64,000 bases of DNA from Flavobacteriaceae bacterium R38 (GCA_009901575.1 WXYP01000006.1:153402-217401), one strand, 5' to 3'. Positions 23,755 through 33,056 are shown, numbered from the stretch's first letter. Numbers and translations: made by a program. Notes: generated by a model from the letters alone, not told the origin.

Positions 23755-25497
23755 ATGAGATTGTGTGAAAATAAAATAGACTTTTTTAAAATATTTTTCA
23801 TTTTTTATTTTTTTTCTCTGCTATTTACCAATCCTGTTTCTGCACAAAAAAGAGATGTTCTGGAAAGAGTTTTATCCGAAAAGTCAATTGTTTCCTTAAA
23901 GAAAGAAGTCGAAAATATAGATAAAGACAGTCTATCTCTAAGAACACTTTATCAAAAAATGATAGTGGAAAAAGCATTAGAAGAAAAAAACTACGAAGAA
24001 CTTCTTTTAAGTTATCTAAAACTAATTGCTCTGGAAAGAATTAAAGGAAATTATGAAGAAGGAGAATCGTATGCTGAACTTGCAATTTCTTTTTTTAATC
24101 GATCTGATAATGATTCATTAAAAATGAAAATTTGGCGTACAAAAGGAGCTGTTTTATTTGAACAGGCAAAATATGAAAAAGCTTTATTAAGTTTTGTAAA
24201 CGCTAAAGAAATAGCTCAAAAAATTAATGATGATTATTATAGCTTAATAGTTGATATGAATATAGGATTAGTAAAGCTACAAATAAATGAAAGTGGATTA
24301 GAGGAAGGGTTAAATATGTTTCTTAAAATACTATCGGTTTTAGATGAAATAGGAGAATCAAATTTTTCTGCAGAGAATAAAGATTTCTATATTAAAACAC
24401 TGGTAGCTATAAGTAAAGTATATTTAGAATTGAAGAATTATGATGCTGCTATGCATTATCATAAACTTGGTTTAGAAAAAAGCATTGAATTTAAGAATAC
24501 CAAGGTTGAAATTTTGCTTTTAGGAGGGATAGGTAGAATATATGGAGAAAAAGGAGAATATGAAAAAGCTATAGAAACATTAGATAAAGCCATAAAAAGA
24601 TTGGATGAATCGGAGAAGTATAAGGAGGTTTTTTCCTTTATCTATTTACTTAAAGGGACTAATTTTTTTAAAATGAAAATGTATGAAAAAGCCATAGATA
24701 ATCTATTGCAATCTGAAGAAAATATTAATGCAACAGGTATTGATAATTTAGACCTCCAGGAACGATACCCCTTATTAGCAAGATCATATCAAGCATTAGG
24801 AGATTATGAAAAATCATATGAATACTTTTCAAAGTATGAAGATTTAGATAAGGTTAATGATCAAAAAAGATTAAACCTTATCAATCATGTCTCTGAAAAA
24901 TATGATTTAGAAGGATTAAAAAAAGAATTAAAAACATTAGAATCTGAAAAAATAAAAAAAGAATATAATTATAAATGGATAATAGGGGTATTAACTTTAT
25001 TGTTGTTAACTACTTTAATGATCGTTATGATTTTCAGGAAGAATCAACGTATTTATAAACAGCAGTTTGAAGCATTGTTAACAAAGTCAAATAAAAAAGA
25101 AGTAGCTTTCAAAACAGATTTGGTTTCAGATGAAAAAGCAAAAGAAATTTTAGATAAACTCATAAAGTTTGAGGAGCAAAAAAATTATCTAAATCAGAAT
25201 TGTACATTGAATGAAGTTGCTAAAAAACTGAAAACAAATACTTCGTATTTATCTATGGTGATTAATAAATACAAAGGAAAATCATTTTCTGTATATCTAA
25301 GTGAATTACGCATAAATAATGCAGTTGACAGATTAACTAACGATAAAAAGTTTCGTTCATATTCTATTAAATCGATAGCAGAAGAGACCGGATTTAATAG
25401 AGCAGAGTCGTTTTCTAAAGCGTTTAAAAATAATACAGGAATCTATCCTTCTTATTTTATTAAAAATATTGATAAGCAGAATGTTAGGTCTCTTTGA
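23755..25497 (+). CDS. TPR-TM-AraC one-component regulator 2
   Basis: A 580-residue paralogue of its neighbour. It has a signal peptide ending about PVSAQ, TPRs over about 70-380 (for example YEEGESYAELAISFF and YEKAIETLDKAIKRL), one membrane helix at about 407-427 (IIGVLTLLLLTTLMIVMIF), and an AraC-type HTH domain at about 458-575 ending TGIYPSYFIKNI. It starts 59 bases after regulator 1 and is followed 103 bases later by a GG-leader peptide gene, which suggests the two are linked in expression or function. Confidence 0.85.
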   Translation: MRLCENKIDFFKIFFIFYFFSLLFTNPVSAQKRDVLERVLSEKSIVSLKKEVENIDKDSLSLRTLYQKMIVEKALEEKNYEELLLSYLKLIALERIKGNYEEGESYAELAISFFNRSDNDSLKMKIWRTKGAVLFEQAKYEKALLSFVNAKEIAQKINDDYYSLIVDMNIGLVKLQINESGLEEGLNMFLKILSVLDEIGESNFSAENKDFYIKTLVAISKVYLELKNYDAAMHYHKLGLEKSIEFKNTKVEILLLGGIGRIYGEKGEYEKAIETLDKAIKRLDESEKYKEVFSFIYLLKGTNFFKMKMYEKAIDNLLQSEENINATGIDNLDLQERYPLLARSYQALGDYEKSYEYFSKYEDLDKVNDQKRLNLINHVSEKYDLEGLKKELKTLESEKIKKEYNYKWIIGVLTLLLLTTLMIVMIFRKNQRIYKQQFEALLTKSNKKEVAFKTDLVSDEKAKEILDKLIKFEEQKNYLNQNCTLNEVAKKLKTNTSYLSMVINKYKGKSFSVYLSELRINNAVDRLTNDKKFRSYSIKSIAEETGFNRAESFSKAFKNNTGIYPSYFIKNIDKQNVRSL

Positions 25498-25600
25498 TGT
25501 ATGTCGAAATATATAAATTTCGTGTTGCTTTCATTGCTCTTCATGTACTCTAATGGTTATATTTATCAATATCGAATTAACCTTAAAAAATATTAATAGT

Positions 25601-25816
25601 ATGAAGAAAAGAAGAAAATTAGATTTGAAAAAAGTAATGATTGCCAAAATTGATAACCCTAATAGAATCAAGGTTATGGGAGGCGTAAGAGATGCTACTA
25701 ACCCTGATGGAAATTGTAAATCTCCTAGTGATTCAATTCCTTCAGATACCGGAAATGCCGGATCAGAAATAATCCTTTGTGCTCTGGACGGGACCACAGG
25801 CGATGTATGCAAGTAA
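25601..25816 (+). CDS. Double-glycine leader precursor peptide 1 (71 aa)
   Basis: The peptide opens with a basic leader (MKKRRKLDLKKVMIAKID, ending RIKVMGG) matching the Bacteroidota K-L-x-L-K-K...GG leaders of class I lanthipeptide-like and bacteriocin-like precursors. The 43-residue part after GG is rich in Asp, Ser, Thr and Gly and holds three Cys (GNCKS, IILCA, DVCK), suitable for thioether or disulfide rings. I set the start at 25601, since a longer frame adds 16 unrelated residues. It lies between regulators 2 and 3 and is followed by an exceptional hairpin. No modification enzyme is nearby. Confidence 0.72.
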   Translation: MKKRRKLDLKKVMIAKIDNPNRIKVMGGVRDATNPDGNCKSPSDSIPSDTGNAGSEIILCALDGTTGDVCK

Positions 25817-25826
25817 CTAAAAATAA

Positions 25827-25870
25827 TTTACCAGGCAAAAATTGCTTTTTAACAATTTTTGCCTGGTAAA
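25827..25870 (+). terminator. Perfect 18-base-pair hairpin after peptide gene 1
   Basis: TTTACCAGGCAAAAATTG (25827-25844) pairs perfectly with CAATTTTTGCCTGGTAAA (25853-25870) across an 8-base loop. There is no T tract after it, so it may act as a terminator, an RNA-stabilising stem or an attenuator. Confidence 0.65.
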
Positions 25871-26064
25871 TGCTCAATATTCTTATCTTTAAATAAGGTA
25901 TACAAACATTCTAAATTAGGAATACGTAATACATAGAATTTTCTCTTTAATTTTTATAATTGTTAAAATACATCGATTTGAGTAGTTAGCTACTCTTTTT
26001 TTATTAGATTGCAGGAATAGCCCTCCAAATAATGATTATAATCTTAAAACCTAGTAAGATTAAG

Positions 26065-27540
26065 ATGATGTATCAATTAAAGAATAATGTCAGTACATTC
26101 ATTAGTATTCTTTTTTTGGTATTTATTGCGGGTGTGGGCTCTTCTTTCTCCCAGGAAACAGTTACTTCTTATTTAAAAAAAGCCCGGGAGTTATATGAAA
26201 TTCATGATTTTGAAGGAGCTATAACCCATAACTTGTCGGCATTAAAAATAGCTAAAGAAAATAAAGATGAATTTTCAGAATTAGTAGCGCATCATCAAGT
26301 CGCTTTAATTAAAAGTCGCACCAACGATATTGAAGGAGCTCTTAAAATACACTTACAGAAATTAAAAATATTTGAGAAGAGAAAACTTAAAAACTTAAAT
26401 GAAAAAGAACAACAGTTTTATATAGATATTTTAGTCAGCACGGTAAATGAATATGTTGATTTAAAAAACTATCATGAAGCAGAAAAATATGTTAATAAAG
26501 CGATTGAACTCAGTAAACAATTTAATTATGAAAAAGGAGAATTGTTTAGTCTAATCAGTTTAGCAAATGTGTATTCCCTAACAGAAAGATACCCAGACGC
26601 TCTTTTTTATCTTGAAAAAGCATCACAATTAGAAGAGTATAAAAATCGGGAGCAGGCTAGTGCATTTTTAATATTATACAAGGCAAGAGTTTTTTATAAC
26701 CAACAAAAATATCAGCAATCGATATTTGAATTAGAAAAAATTGAAATGCCAATTTCAAGGAAAATGTACAGTTCATTAAACAGGCAAGAGATTAATAATT
26801 TATTTGCAGGATCTTATCAAGGATTAGGAAATCAGGAAAAAGCTACATTTTATTTTGAAGAAGAATTGAAGGTTTTTGATGAGAATGATCAGCTTAGGAT
26901 GAAACTTGATCCTAAAATAATGAAAGCGTATGATACACTGCTCTTACAAGAAGATATAGATAAACTGACTAATGTTTCTAAAAAACAACAAAGTAAATTA
27001 TACCTTGTTATGATTTGCTTAGGGGTATTACTGATTTCATTTTTTATCTTTTATAAGGTTTCACAAAATAAAAACAAGAAGAAGTTTAAAGCTCTTATGG
27101 AGCAATTAAACGAGAAAAAAGAAAATAAAAAACCAATTGCACCTGAATCTTCTAAAAAGAAAAGAGAAACTAAAATTGAAGACGATAAAGTTCGAGAATT
27201 ATTATTCAAACTAGAAATTTTTGAGAAAGGAGAAAAATACCTTGATAGAAATTCAACTTTAGCAGAGGTTGCCAAAAAATTAAACACCAATACCAGCTAC
27301 TTATCTAAAATCGTAAATCATCATAAGGGATTGACCTTTACAAAATATTTAACCGAATTACGTATAAATTATGCCCTTAACCGACTCAAAAACGATCCTA
27401 AATTCAGATCGTATACTATAAAGTCTATTGCTCAGGAAGTTGGTTTTAATAGTGGAGAGCCTTTTGCTAAAGCTTTTAAGGCAAAAACCGGAATTTATCC
27501 TTCTTATTTTATTAAAGAGTTAGAAAAGGAATTGGTATAA
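26065..27540 (+). CDS. TPR-TM-AraC one-component regulator 3
   Basis: A shorter paralogue (491 residues) with a signal peptide ending about SSFSQ, TPRs over about 30-290 (YHEAEKYVNKAIELSK, YPDALFYLEKASQLE), one membrane helix at about 312-331, a Lys/Glu-rich linker, and the conserved AraC-type HTH domain (about 374-488, NTNTSYLSKIVNHHKGLTFT). ATG codons at 26065, 26068 and 26032 are possible starts; 26065 gives the best signal peptide. It has fewer TPRs than its relatives, so ligand preference may differ. Confidence 0.83.
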   Translation: MMYQLKNNVSTFISILFLVFIAGVGSSFSQETVTSYLKKARELYEIHDFEGAITHNLSALKIAKENKDEFSELVAHHQVALIKSRTNDIEGALKIHLQKLKIFEKRKLKNLNEKEQQFYIDILVSTVNEYVDLKNYHEAEKYVNKAIELSKQFNYEKGELFSLISLANVYSLTERYPDALFYLEKASQLEEYKNREQASAFLILYKARVFYNQQKYQQSIFELEKIEMPISRKMYSSLNRQEINNLFAGSYQGLGNQEKATFYFEEELKVFDENDQLRMKLDPKIMKAYDTLLLQEDIDKLTNVSKKQQSKLYLVMICLGVLLISFFIFYKVSQNKNKKKFKALMEQLNEKKENKKPIAPESSKKKRETKIEDDKVRELLFKLEIFEKGEKYLDRNSTLAEVAKKLNTNTSYLSKIVNHHKGLTFTKYLTELRINYALNRLKNDPKFRSYTIKSIAQEVGFNSGEPFAKAFKAKTGIYPSYFIKELEKELV

Positions 27541-27720
27541 TCTTCTATAGAAGGTTGAATTAAAAAGAATTCTTCATATTACGAATGACTTTCATGTGAA
27601 ATATAATTAATAACAGTTTGTTAAAGAAAAGCTGGAAAATAAAGCAATTTTCTTCTAAATACGTATCCTATTACGTTTTTTAAGATTAATACCCTAATTT
27701 GCAAAAAAGCTTTTGACTAC

Positions 27721-29448
27721 ATGAACAGGAGATTAATAAATAGCACTTTACTTTTTATTTCTTTATTAATGATCTCTTTATCTGTATGTTCACAGGATAT
27801 TACAGATAGGGAAATGAAGCTCAAAGAAGAATGGAAAGATATGAAGGTTATTGATTTGTTTCGTGTTTTTGATAAAAAATTTCATGAAATAGATACATTG
27901 GCGACTAGATTAGCAGTAGAAGTAATGCTAAATAAAGCTAAAAAAGGAGATAATAAAGAGGATTATTTAACTGCATATCGTTCAGCTGCACTGCTATGTG
28001 AAAGAAATGGCGAATATCAAAAAGGAATTGATTATATGAATAAAGCGATTCCTTACCTCAAAGAATACCCGGAATATTATAATAAGGCAGCTATCTATGA
28101 TATTAGAGGATCTTTGTATGAAAGTTTAGGGAATTATGAAGAAAGTATAAAAAATAAAATTGAAGCATTAGAAGTTGCAAAAGAAGAAGGGAATATAGCG
28201 TATCAAATTAGTTTAATGAGTAACATAGCATTTACAAAGGGTATTATATACGATACCAAAGAAGCTTTAGAGATGCATTTTGAAAGTTTAAAGATATTAG
28301 AAGAAAATCCTGATGCTCAATATATAAAAGAAGAGTATGATGATTATTTAATAGAAATTTACATTAATATAGTTAAAGCATATACATATATAAAAGATTT
28401 TGATAAAGGAATATTTTATAGTAATAAAGTTTTAAAGCTTTGTGAAAAGCATGATGATGAAATTAATAGAGCTAAGGTTTTATATGAATTGGGAAATATT
28501 TATTCTCTAACAGGTGAATATGATAAAGCAATTTATTTCTTAGAACAAGCATCAAAAAATAACAATGAAGGAGATCATTTAAATGTTTTTATTCATTTAG
28601 CTATGGTCAGATGTTTTTTTTATTTAGAATATTACCAAGAAACGTTGGCAGAACTTCAAACGATTGAAAAACTTAAAGATAAATATAAGTTTGATTTTTT
28701 TGTATTACAGGAGGTTTATGCGATTTATGCAAGAACACACTTAAAATTAAATAATACTGAAAAAGCAATAGCGTATTTTAAACAAGGGGAGGAGGTCTTT
28801 AAAAGTAATGATGAACGTAAAAGTAAATTGAGTAAAGATATTATCGAAAGGTATAATATGGCTTCTTTTGATGAGAGAGTAAATGTACTTACAAATAAAA
28901 CAAAGCGTCAAAAAACTATTTTCTCCCTGGGTCTTGGAATATTAGTATTAGGGATACTTTTTTTTACAACCTATTATCTTAACATACATCGGAATAATAA
29001 AAGAAAATTTGAGCTTTTGATAACTCAACTTGAACAGAAATCAAAAGGAGTTATAGTTGAAGAAAGAAATGCACTGGAAATTCCTGAAGATAGGATTGAT
29101 AAAGAAAAGATTGAAGAATTACTGAATAAGTTAGAGAAGTTTGAAAAAAAATATGGATATATAGATCAAAAAGTAACGTTACATTCTGTAGCCAAACAAT
29201 TTAATACGAATACTACTTATTTGTCTAAGGTTATTAATCAATATAAAGGAAAGAGTTTTGTAAAATATATAACAGATCTCCGGTTAGATTATGCGATTGA
29301 CCAGATAAAAAATAATGAAAAGTTTAAATTATATACGATAGATACTGTTGCAAGAGAGGCAGGATTTAAAAGTACAATCCCCTTTACCAAAGCTTTTAAA
29401 GCAAAAACAGGGATAAATCCGTCGTATTTTATAAAAAATCTAAAATGA
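27721..29448 (+). CDS. TPR-TM-AraC one-component regulator 4
   Basis: A 575-residue paralogue with a signal peptide ending SVCSQ, TPRs over about 70-380, one membrane helix at about 398-420 (FSLGLGILVLGILFFTTYYL) and an AraC-type HTH domain at about 459-573 (NTNTTYLSKVINQYKGKSFV; ends TGINPSYFIKNLK). It is the most divergent of the four in the HTH region (AGFKSTIPFTKAFKAKTG). The second GG-leader peptide starts 110 bases after it, repeating the regulator-then-peptide order seen upstream. Confidence 0.84.
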   Translation: MNRRLINSTLLFISLLMISLSVCSQDITDREMKLKEEWKDMKVIDLFRVFDKKFHEIDTLATRLAVEVMLNKAKKGDNKEDYLTAYRSAALLCERNGEYQKGIDYMNKAIPYLKEYPEYYNKAAIYDIRGSLYESLGNYEESIKNKIEALEVAKEEGNIAYQISLMSNIAFTKGIIYDTKEALEMHFESLKILEENPDAQYIKEEYDDYLIEIYINIVKAYTYIKDFDKGIFYSNKVLKLCEKHDDEINRAKVLYELGNIYSLTGEYDKAIYFLEQASKNNNEGDHLNVFIHLAMVRCFFYLEYYQETLAELQTIEKLKDKYKFDFFVLQEVYAIYARTHLKLNNTEKAIAYFKQGEEVFKSNDERKSKLSKDIIERYNMASFDERVNVLTNKTKRQKTIFSLGLGILVLGILFFTTYYLNIHRNNKRKFELLITQLEQKSKGVIVEERNALEIPEDRIDKEKIEELLNKLEKFEKKYGYIDQKVTLHSVAKQFNTNTTYLSKVINQYKGKSFVKYITDLRLDYAIDQIKNNEKFKLYTIDTVAREAGFKSTIPFTKAFKAKTGINPSYFIKNLK

Positions 29449-29558
29449 AAGTATAATATACTATAAAATGTAGTCTTAATTTATAAATTAATGTAAGAAT
29501 TATCTTATATAATTATTTCAAAATTGTAATTTTGGAATAAACTATAATTATAATTCTT

Positions 29559-29699
29559 ATGAAGAAAAACGACAAAAAGCTACAGCTTAAGAAAATGACG
29601 ATTGTAACTATTAAAAAAAGAAATGAGATTAAAGGCGGGTTAGATGGAAAGACTGAATTCTGCCTGAATACAGTTATTATTACTTGTATGAATTGTTGA
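29559..29699 (+). CDS. Double-glycine leader precursor peptide 2 (46 aa)
   Basis: A short frame beginning MKKNDKKLQLKKMTIVTIKK with a leader that ends NEIKGG, the same pattern as the peptide at 25601. The 19-residue part after GG has three Cys, several Thr and a hydrophobic centre (TEFCLNTVIITCMNC), resembling a core that could be cyclised. It follows regulator 4 and has its own terminator. It is too short to be found by length-based gene calling, so the leader match is the main support. Confidence 0.72.
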   Translation: MKKNDKKLQLKKMTIVTIKKRNEIKGGLDGKTEFCLNTVIITCMNC

Positions 29700-29740
29700 A
29701 TCAATCAAGTTTAGATTTATTAAAGTACAGTTAGTCAAAA

Positions 29741-29775
29741 AAAAAGCCGGTTCATAGAAAATGAGTCGGCTTTTT
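29741..29775 (+). terminator. Hairpin terminator after peptide gene 2
   Basis: AAAAAGCCG (29741-29749) pairs with CGGCTTTTT (29767-29775), with additional pairing of TCAT and ATGA in the loop arm. It ends the transcript of peptide gene 2. Confidence 0.75.
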
Positions 29776-29949
29776 AATTTTAAAACATTTAAAAACCTAT
29801 AAGAATTTAGTGAATATTTTTCCTACAATTTTTTGTCGAGTGTTTTTTGTGTGAAAATCATCGATTTGTAAGTAATTTTCTTTTTGTAAGAAGACTTTAA
29901 AAATAAATAGGAAGTGAAAAAAGAAAATGAAACAATGAGGTGTCTAATA

Positions 29950-30141
29950 AGTTAGAGAATACCAAAAAATATGTAATTGCAGATTTAATTATTAAGCTAA
30001 AAATAATACTCAACTTATATAGTAGCTACAGTTCAAGAAATAGGCTTTAATAACGTAAGTACTTTTACCAAAGCTTTTAAGTCAAAAACAGGGATTAACC
30101 CTTCGTATTATATTAAGGAGTTAAATAAGAAAAAGATTTAA
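29950..30141 (+). pseudogene. Decayed C-terminal fragment of a fifth TPR-TM-AraC regulator
   Basis: The frame ending at 30141 encodes TVQEIGFNNVSTFTKAFKSK and TGINPSYYIKELNKKKI, the final half of the AraC-type HTH of the neighbouring paralogues. Upstream, another frame gives KKYVIADLIIKLKIIL, resembling the start of the same domain (compare KYITDLRLDYAI), so at least one frameshift and a deletion separate the pieces. There is no TPR region or start. It is a remnant of a further paralogue, lying just before kdsA on the opposite strand. Confidence 0.75.
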
Positions 30142-30142
30142 A

Positions 30143-30961
30143 TTATAGATTTACTATAGTTTTCCGAATAGCTACCAAATTACCAAGTAGCTTTTCCAAA
30201 TGATCTAAATGTAACATATTGGCTCCGTCACTTTTAGCATTGGCGGGGTCAAAATGTGTTTCCATAAAGAGTCCGTCAACGCCAGTAGCGATTCCTGCTC
30301 GGGAAATCGTTTCAATCATATCAGGACGACCTCCTGTAACTCCGCTTGACTGATTAGGTTGTTGTAAAGAATGAGTAACATCTAAAACTGTAGGTGCAAA
30401 TTGTCTCATGGTTGGAATTCCTCTAAAATCAACTATCATATCCTGGTAACCAAACATCGTACCTCTGTCGGTAATCATAGCCTGCTCATTTCCGGAATCA
30501 GTAACCTTTTTTACAGCATGTTGCATGCTTTCCGGACTCATAAATTGCCCTTTCTTTAGATTTACTACTTTCCCGGTTTTAGCTGCAGCAACTACCAAGT
30601 CGGTTTGACGTACTAAAAAAGCTGGTATCTGTAATACATCAACATATTCAGCAGCTTTTTGAGCATCTTCAACTTCGTGAATATCGGTCACTGTAGGAAC
30701 TCCAAAAGTTTCAGAGACTTTGCGTAAAATCTTTAATGCTTTTTCATCACCTATACCCGTAAAAGAATCGATTCTACTTCGGTTAGCCTTTTTAAAACTC
30801 CCTTTAAAAACATAAGGTATTTCCAATTTATCTGTAATGGTAACTACCTTTTCTGCAATACGCAGAGCCATTTCTTCTCCTTCAATAGCACAAGGCCCGG
30901 CGAGTAGAAAAAAGTTATTGCTTTTTAAATGTTTTAATTGCGGAATTTTATCAAGCTGCAT
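30143..30961 (-). CDS. kdsA: 3-deoxy-8-phosphooctulonate synthase (KdsA)
   Basis: The 272-residue cytoplasmic enzyme condenses phosphoenolpyruvate with arabinose 5-phosphate to make Kdo 8-phosphate for lipopolysaccharide. Family motifs are FLLAGPCAIEGEEMALRIAE near the start, KGSFKKANRSRIDSFTG (about 53-69), PTVTDIHE, KKGQFMSPE and the HSLQQPNQSSGVTGGRPDMI stretch near 190-210. Length is normal. A -7 box TATCTTTG on the minus strand (30988-30981) precedes it. Confidence 0.95.
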   Translation of the reverse strand: MQLDKIPQLKHLKSNNFFLLAGPCAIEGEEMALRIAEKVVTITDKLEIPYVFKGSFKKANRSRIDSFTGIGDEKALKILRKVSETFGVPTVTDIHEVEDAQKAAEYVDVLQIPAFLVRQTDLVVAAAKTGKVVNLKKGQFMSPESMQHAVKKVTDSGNEQAMITDRGTMFGYQDMIVDFRGIPTMRQFAPTVLDVTHSLQQPNQSSGVTGGRPDMIETISRAGIATGVDGLFMETHFDPANAKSDGANMLHLDHLEKLLGNLVAIRKTIVNL

Positions 30962-30980
30962 AGTTGTTTTTTTAGAAATG

Positions 30981-30988
30981 CAAAGATA
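30981..30988 (-). promoter_or_regulatory. -7 box (TATCTTTG) of kdsA
   Basis: Read on the minus strand, TATCTTTG fits the Bacteroidota TAnnTTTG box and lies 20 bases before the kdsA start. No good -33 box is evident. Confidence 0.4.
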
Positions 30989-31074
30989 TAAGTTTTGCGA
31001 TTGATTTTGTTATTTATAAAAAACATATCGTTACTGCCTGATTGACAAAAGATTAAAAAGAACGATTTTGAGGC

Positions 31075-31102
31075 TTGTTTTGATAAAATAGACGTACCTT
31101 TG
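31075..31102 (+). promoter_or_regulatory. Promoter of typA (TTG...TACCTTTG)
   Basis: A -7 box TACCTTTG (31095-31102) lies 21 bases before the typA ATG. A TTG-containing stretch (31075-31082) sits 17 bases or fewer upstream of it, close to the expected -33 spacing. Confidence 0.5.
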
Positions 31103-31122
31103 CACGCTTAAAACGAAAACGC

Positions 31123-32928
31123 ATGAACGCTATTAAGAATATTGCCATTATTGCACACGTAGACCACGGAAAAACTACTTTGGTTGATAAGATCTTACAT
31201 CATTGTGAGCTGTTTAGAGATAATCAGGCGACAGGAGATTTGATTCTTGACAACAATGACTTAGAACGTGAACGCGGGATCACAATTCTTTCTAAGAATG
31301 TTTCTGTAAATTATAAAGGCACAAAAATTAATATTATTGATACTCCTGGCCACGCCGATTTTGGTGGGGAAGTAGAGCGTGTTCTTAACATGGCAGATGG
31401 TGTATTATTATTAGTGGATGCTTTTGAAGGCCCAATGCCGCAAACCCGTTTCGTTTTAGAAAAAGCAGTTACTATGGGATTAAAACCATTAGTAGTGGTT
31501 AATAAAGTAGATAAAGAAAACTGTACTCCGGATGAGGTTCATGAAGCAGTATTTGATTTAATGTTTGAACTGGGTGCAGAAGAATGGCAGTTGGATTTCC
31601 CGACGGTATACGGTTCTGCCAAGCAAAACTGGATGTCGGACGATTGGAAAAATCAAACAGATTCTATTGAACCGTTATTAGATATGGTTATAGAACATGT
31701 GCCATCTCCAAAAATAGAAGAAGGAAGTACACAAATGTTAATTACTTCTTTAGATTTCTCTTCTTTTACAGGTAGAATAGCAATCGGAAGATTGCAAAGA
31801 GGGGTGTTGAAGGTAGGAATGAACGTTTCTTTGGTAAAAAGGGACGGAAGTGTTATAAAATCGAAAATAAAAGAACTTAACCTGTTTGACGGACTAGGCA
31901 GAAAGAAAGTAGAAGAAGTTCAGGCAGGAGATCTTTGTGCAATTGTAGGTCTGGAAGGATTTGAAATAGGAGATACTGTAGCCGATTTCGAAGCTCCTGA
32001 AGGATTACCAACAATTGCTATCGATGAACCTACCATGAGCATGTTGTTTACCATTAACGATTCTCCTTTTTTCGGAAAGGATGGAAAGTTTGTTACTTCT
32101 CGACATATTAAAGATCGTTTAACCCGAGAATTGGAAAGAAACCTTGCTCTTAGGGTAGAAGATACCGGAAGTGCAGATAAATTTATGGTTTTTGGTCGTG
32201 GAGTATTGCATTTATCAGTATTGATTGAAACGATGAGAAGAGAAGGTTATGAGTTACAGATTGGTCAGCCACAAGTAATTATTAAAGAAGTTGACGGAGT
32301 TAAATGTGAACCAATTGAAGAATTAACTATTGATCTACCTGAAGATGTGAGTGGAAGAGCGGTAGAGATGGTCACCCAACGCAAAGGAGAGATGCTAAGC
32401 ATGGAACCTAAAGGTGAACGTATGTTGATGAAATTTCATATTCCTTCACGAGGGATTATAGGTTTGAGAAATCAGCTTTTAACTGCAACGGCCGGAGAAG
32501 CAATTATGAATCACCGTTTTATTGAATTCCAGCCTTTCAAAGGGGAAATTGCCGGACGTAATTCCGGATCATTGATATCAATGGAAAAAGGTACTGCAAT
32601 TCCGTATTCACTTGATAAATTACAGGAAAGAGGAAAGTTCTTTATCTTCCCGGGAGAAGAAATTTATACAGGGCAGGTAATTGGTGAGAATAGTAGGGGA
32701 GATGATATGGTGGTGAATGTCACCAAAACCAAAAAATTATCGAATGTACGTTCTGCCGGAGCAGATGATAAAGTGAAACTTGCACCTCCTATTAAATTTT
32801 CTTTAGAAGAAGCTTTAGAATACATTCAGAAAGACGAATATGTAGAAGTTACTCCTAAATCATTGAGATTGCGTAAAATTTTCTTAGATGAAAACGAACG
32901 TAAGCGTCAGGAAAAACAGATAGGATAG
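31123..32928 (+). CDS. typA: Translational GTPase TypA/BipA
   Basis: The 601-residue GTPase has the G1 motif [12 protein letters not shown], the switch region [15 protein letters not shown]3 [15 protein letters not shown] and G4 [11 protein letters not shown]-like domains follow, with the BipA-specific C-terminal part from about residue 480. BipA binds ribosomes and assists large-subunit assembly and stress adaptation, especially at low temperature. It is transcribed alone and ends at a strong hairpin terminator. Confidence 0.95.
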   Translation: MNAIKNIAIIAHVDHGKTTLVDKILHHCELFRDNQATGDLILDNNDLERERGITILSKNVSVNYKGTKINIIDTPGHADFGGEVERVLNMADGVLLLVDAFEGPMPQTRFVLEKAVTMGLKPLVVVNKVDKENCTPDEVHEAVFDLMFELGAEEWQLDFPTVYGSAKQNWMSDDWKNQTDSIEPLLDMVIEHVPSPKIEEGSTQMLITSLDFSSFTGRIAIGRLQRGVLKVGMNVSLVKRDGSVIKSKIKELNLFDGLGRKKVEEVQAGDLCAIVGLEGFEIGDTVADFEAPEGLPTIAIDEPTMSMLFTINDSPFFGKDGKFVTSRHIKDRLTRELERNLALRVEDTGSADKFMVFGRGVLHLSVLIETMRREGYELQIGQPQVIIKEVDGVKCEPIEELTIDLPEDVSGRAVEMVTQRKGEMLSMEPKGERMLMKFHIPSRGIIGLRNQLLTATAGEAIMNHRFIEFQPFKGEIAGRNSGSLISMEKGTAIPYSLDKLQERGKFFIFPGEEIYTGQVIGENSRGDDMVVNVTKTKKLSNVRSAGADDKVKLAPPIKFSLEEALEYIQKDEYVEVTPKSLRLRKIFLDENERKRQEKQIG

Positions 32929-32958
32929 TTTTTTAAATACGAAATAAGAAATTAGAAG

Positions 32959-32995
32959 TGCGAAGTAATAATTATTATGCTTCGCATTTTTTTTT
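32959..32995 (+). terminator. Terminator of typA
   Basis: TGCGAAG (32959-32965) pairs with CTTCGCA (32980-32986), with a self-complementary TAATAATTATTA loop region, and a run of T follows. Confidence 0.8.
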
Positions 32996-33028
32996 ATTTG
33001 ATAGAAATCTAAGTGTAAGTAACTTAAT

Positions 33029-33056
33029 GGATTCCTTGTCAAGCAAGGAATGACAA
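33029..33056. repeat. REP-like hairpin repeat
   Basis: ATTCCTTG (33031-33038) pairs with CAAGGAAT (33044-33051) and is followed by GACAAG. A related hairpin (ATTCCTGC gaaa GCAGGAAT) lies at 53261-53284 in the other orientation. The pattern resembles the dispersed CATTCCTGCGAAAGCAGGAAT-type repeats found in many genomes. Confidence 0.5.

Noticed and set aside
21947..29448. Classical two-component hybrid sensors (histidine kinase with AraC output)
   Set aside because: No kinase, receiver or HATPase motif is visible; only TPRs, one membrane helix and the HTH domain.
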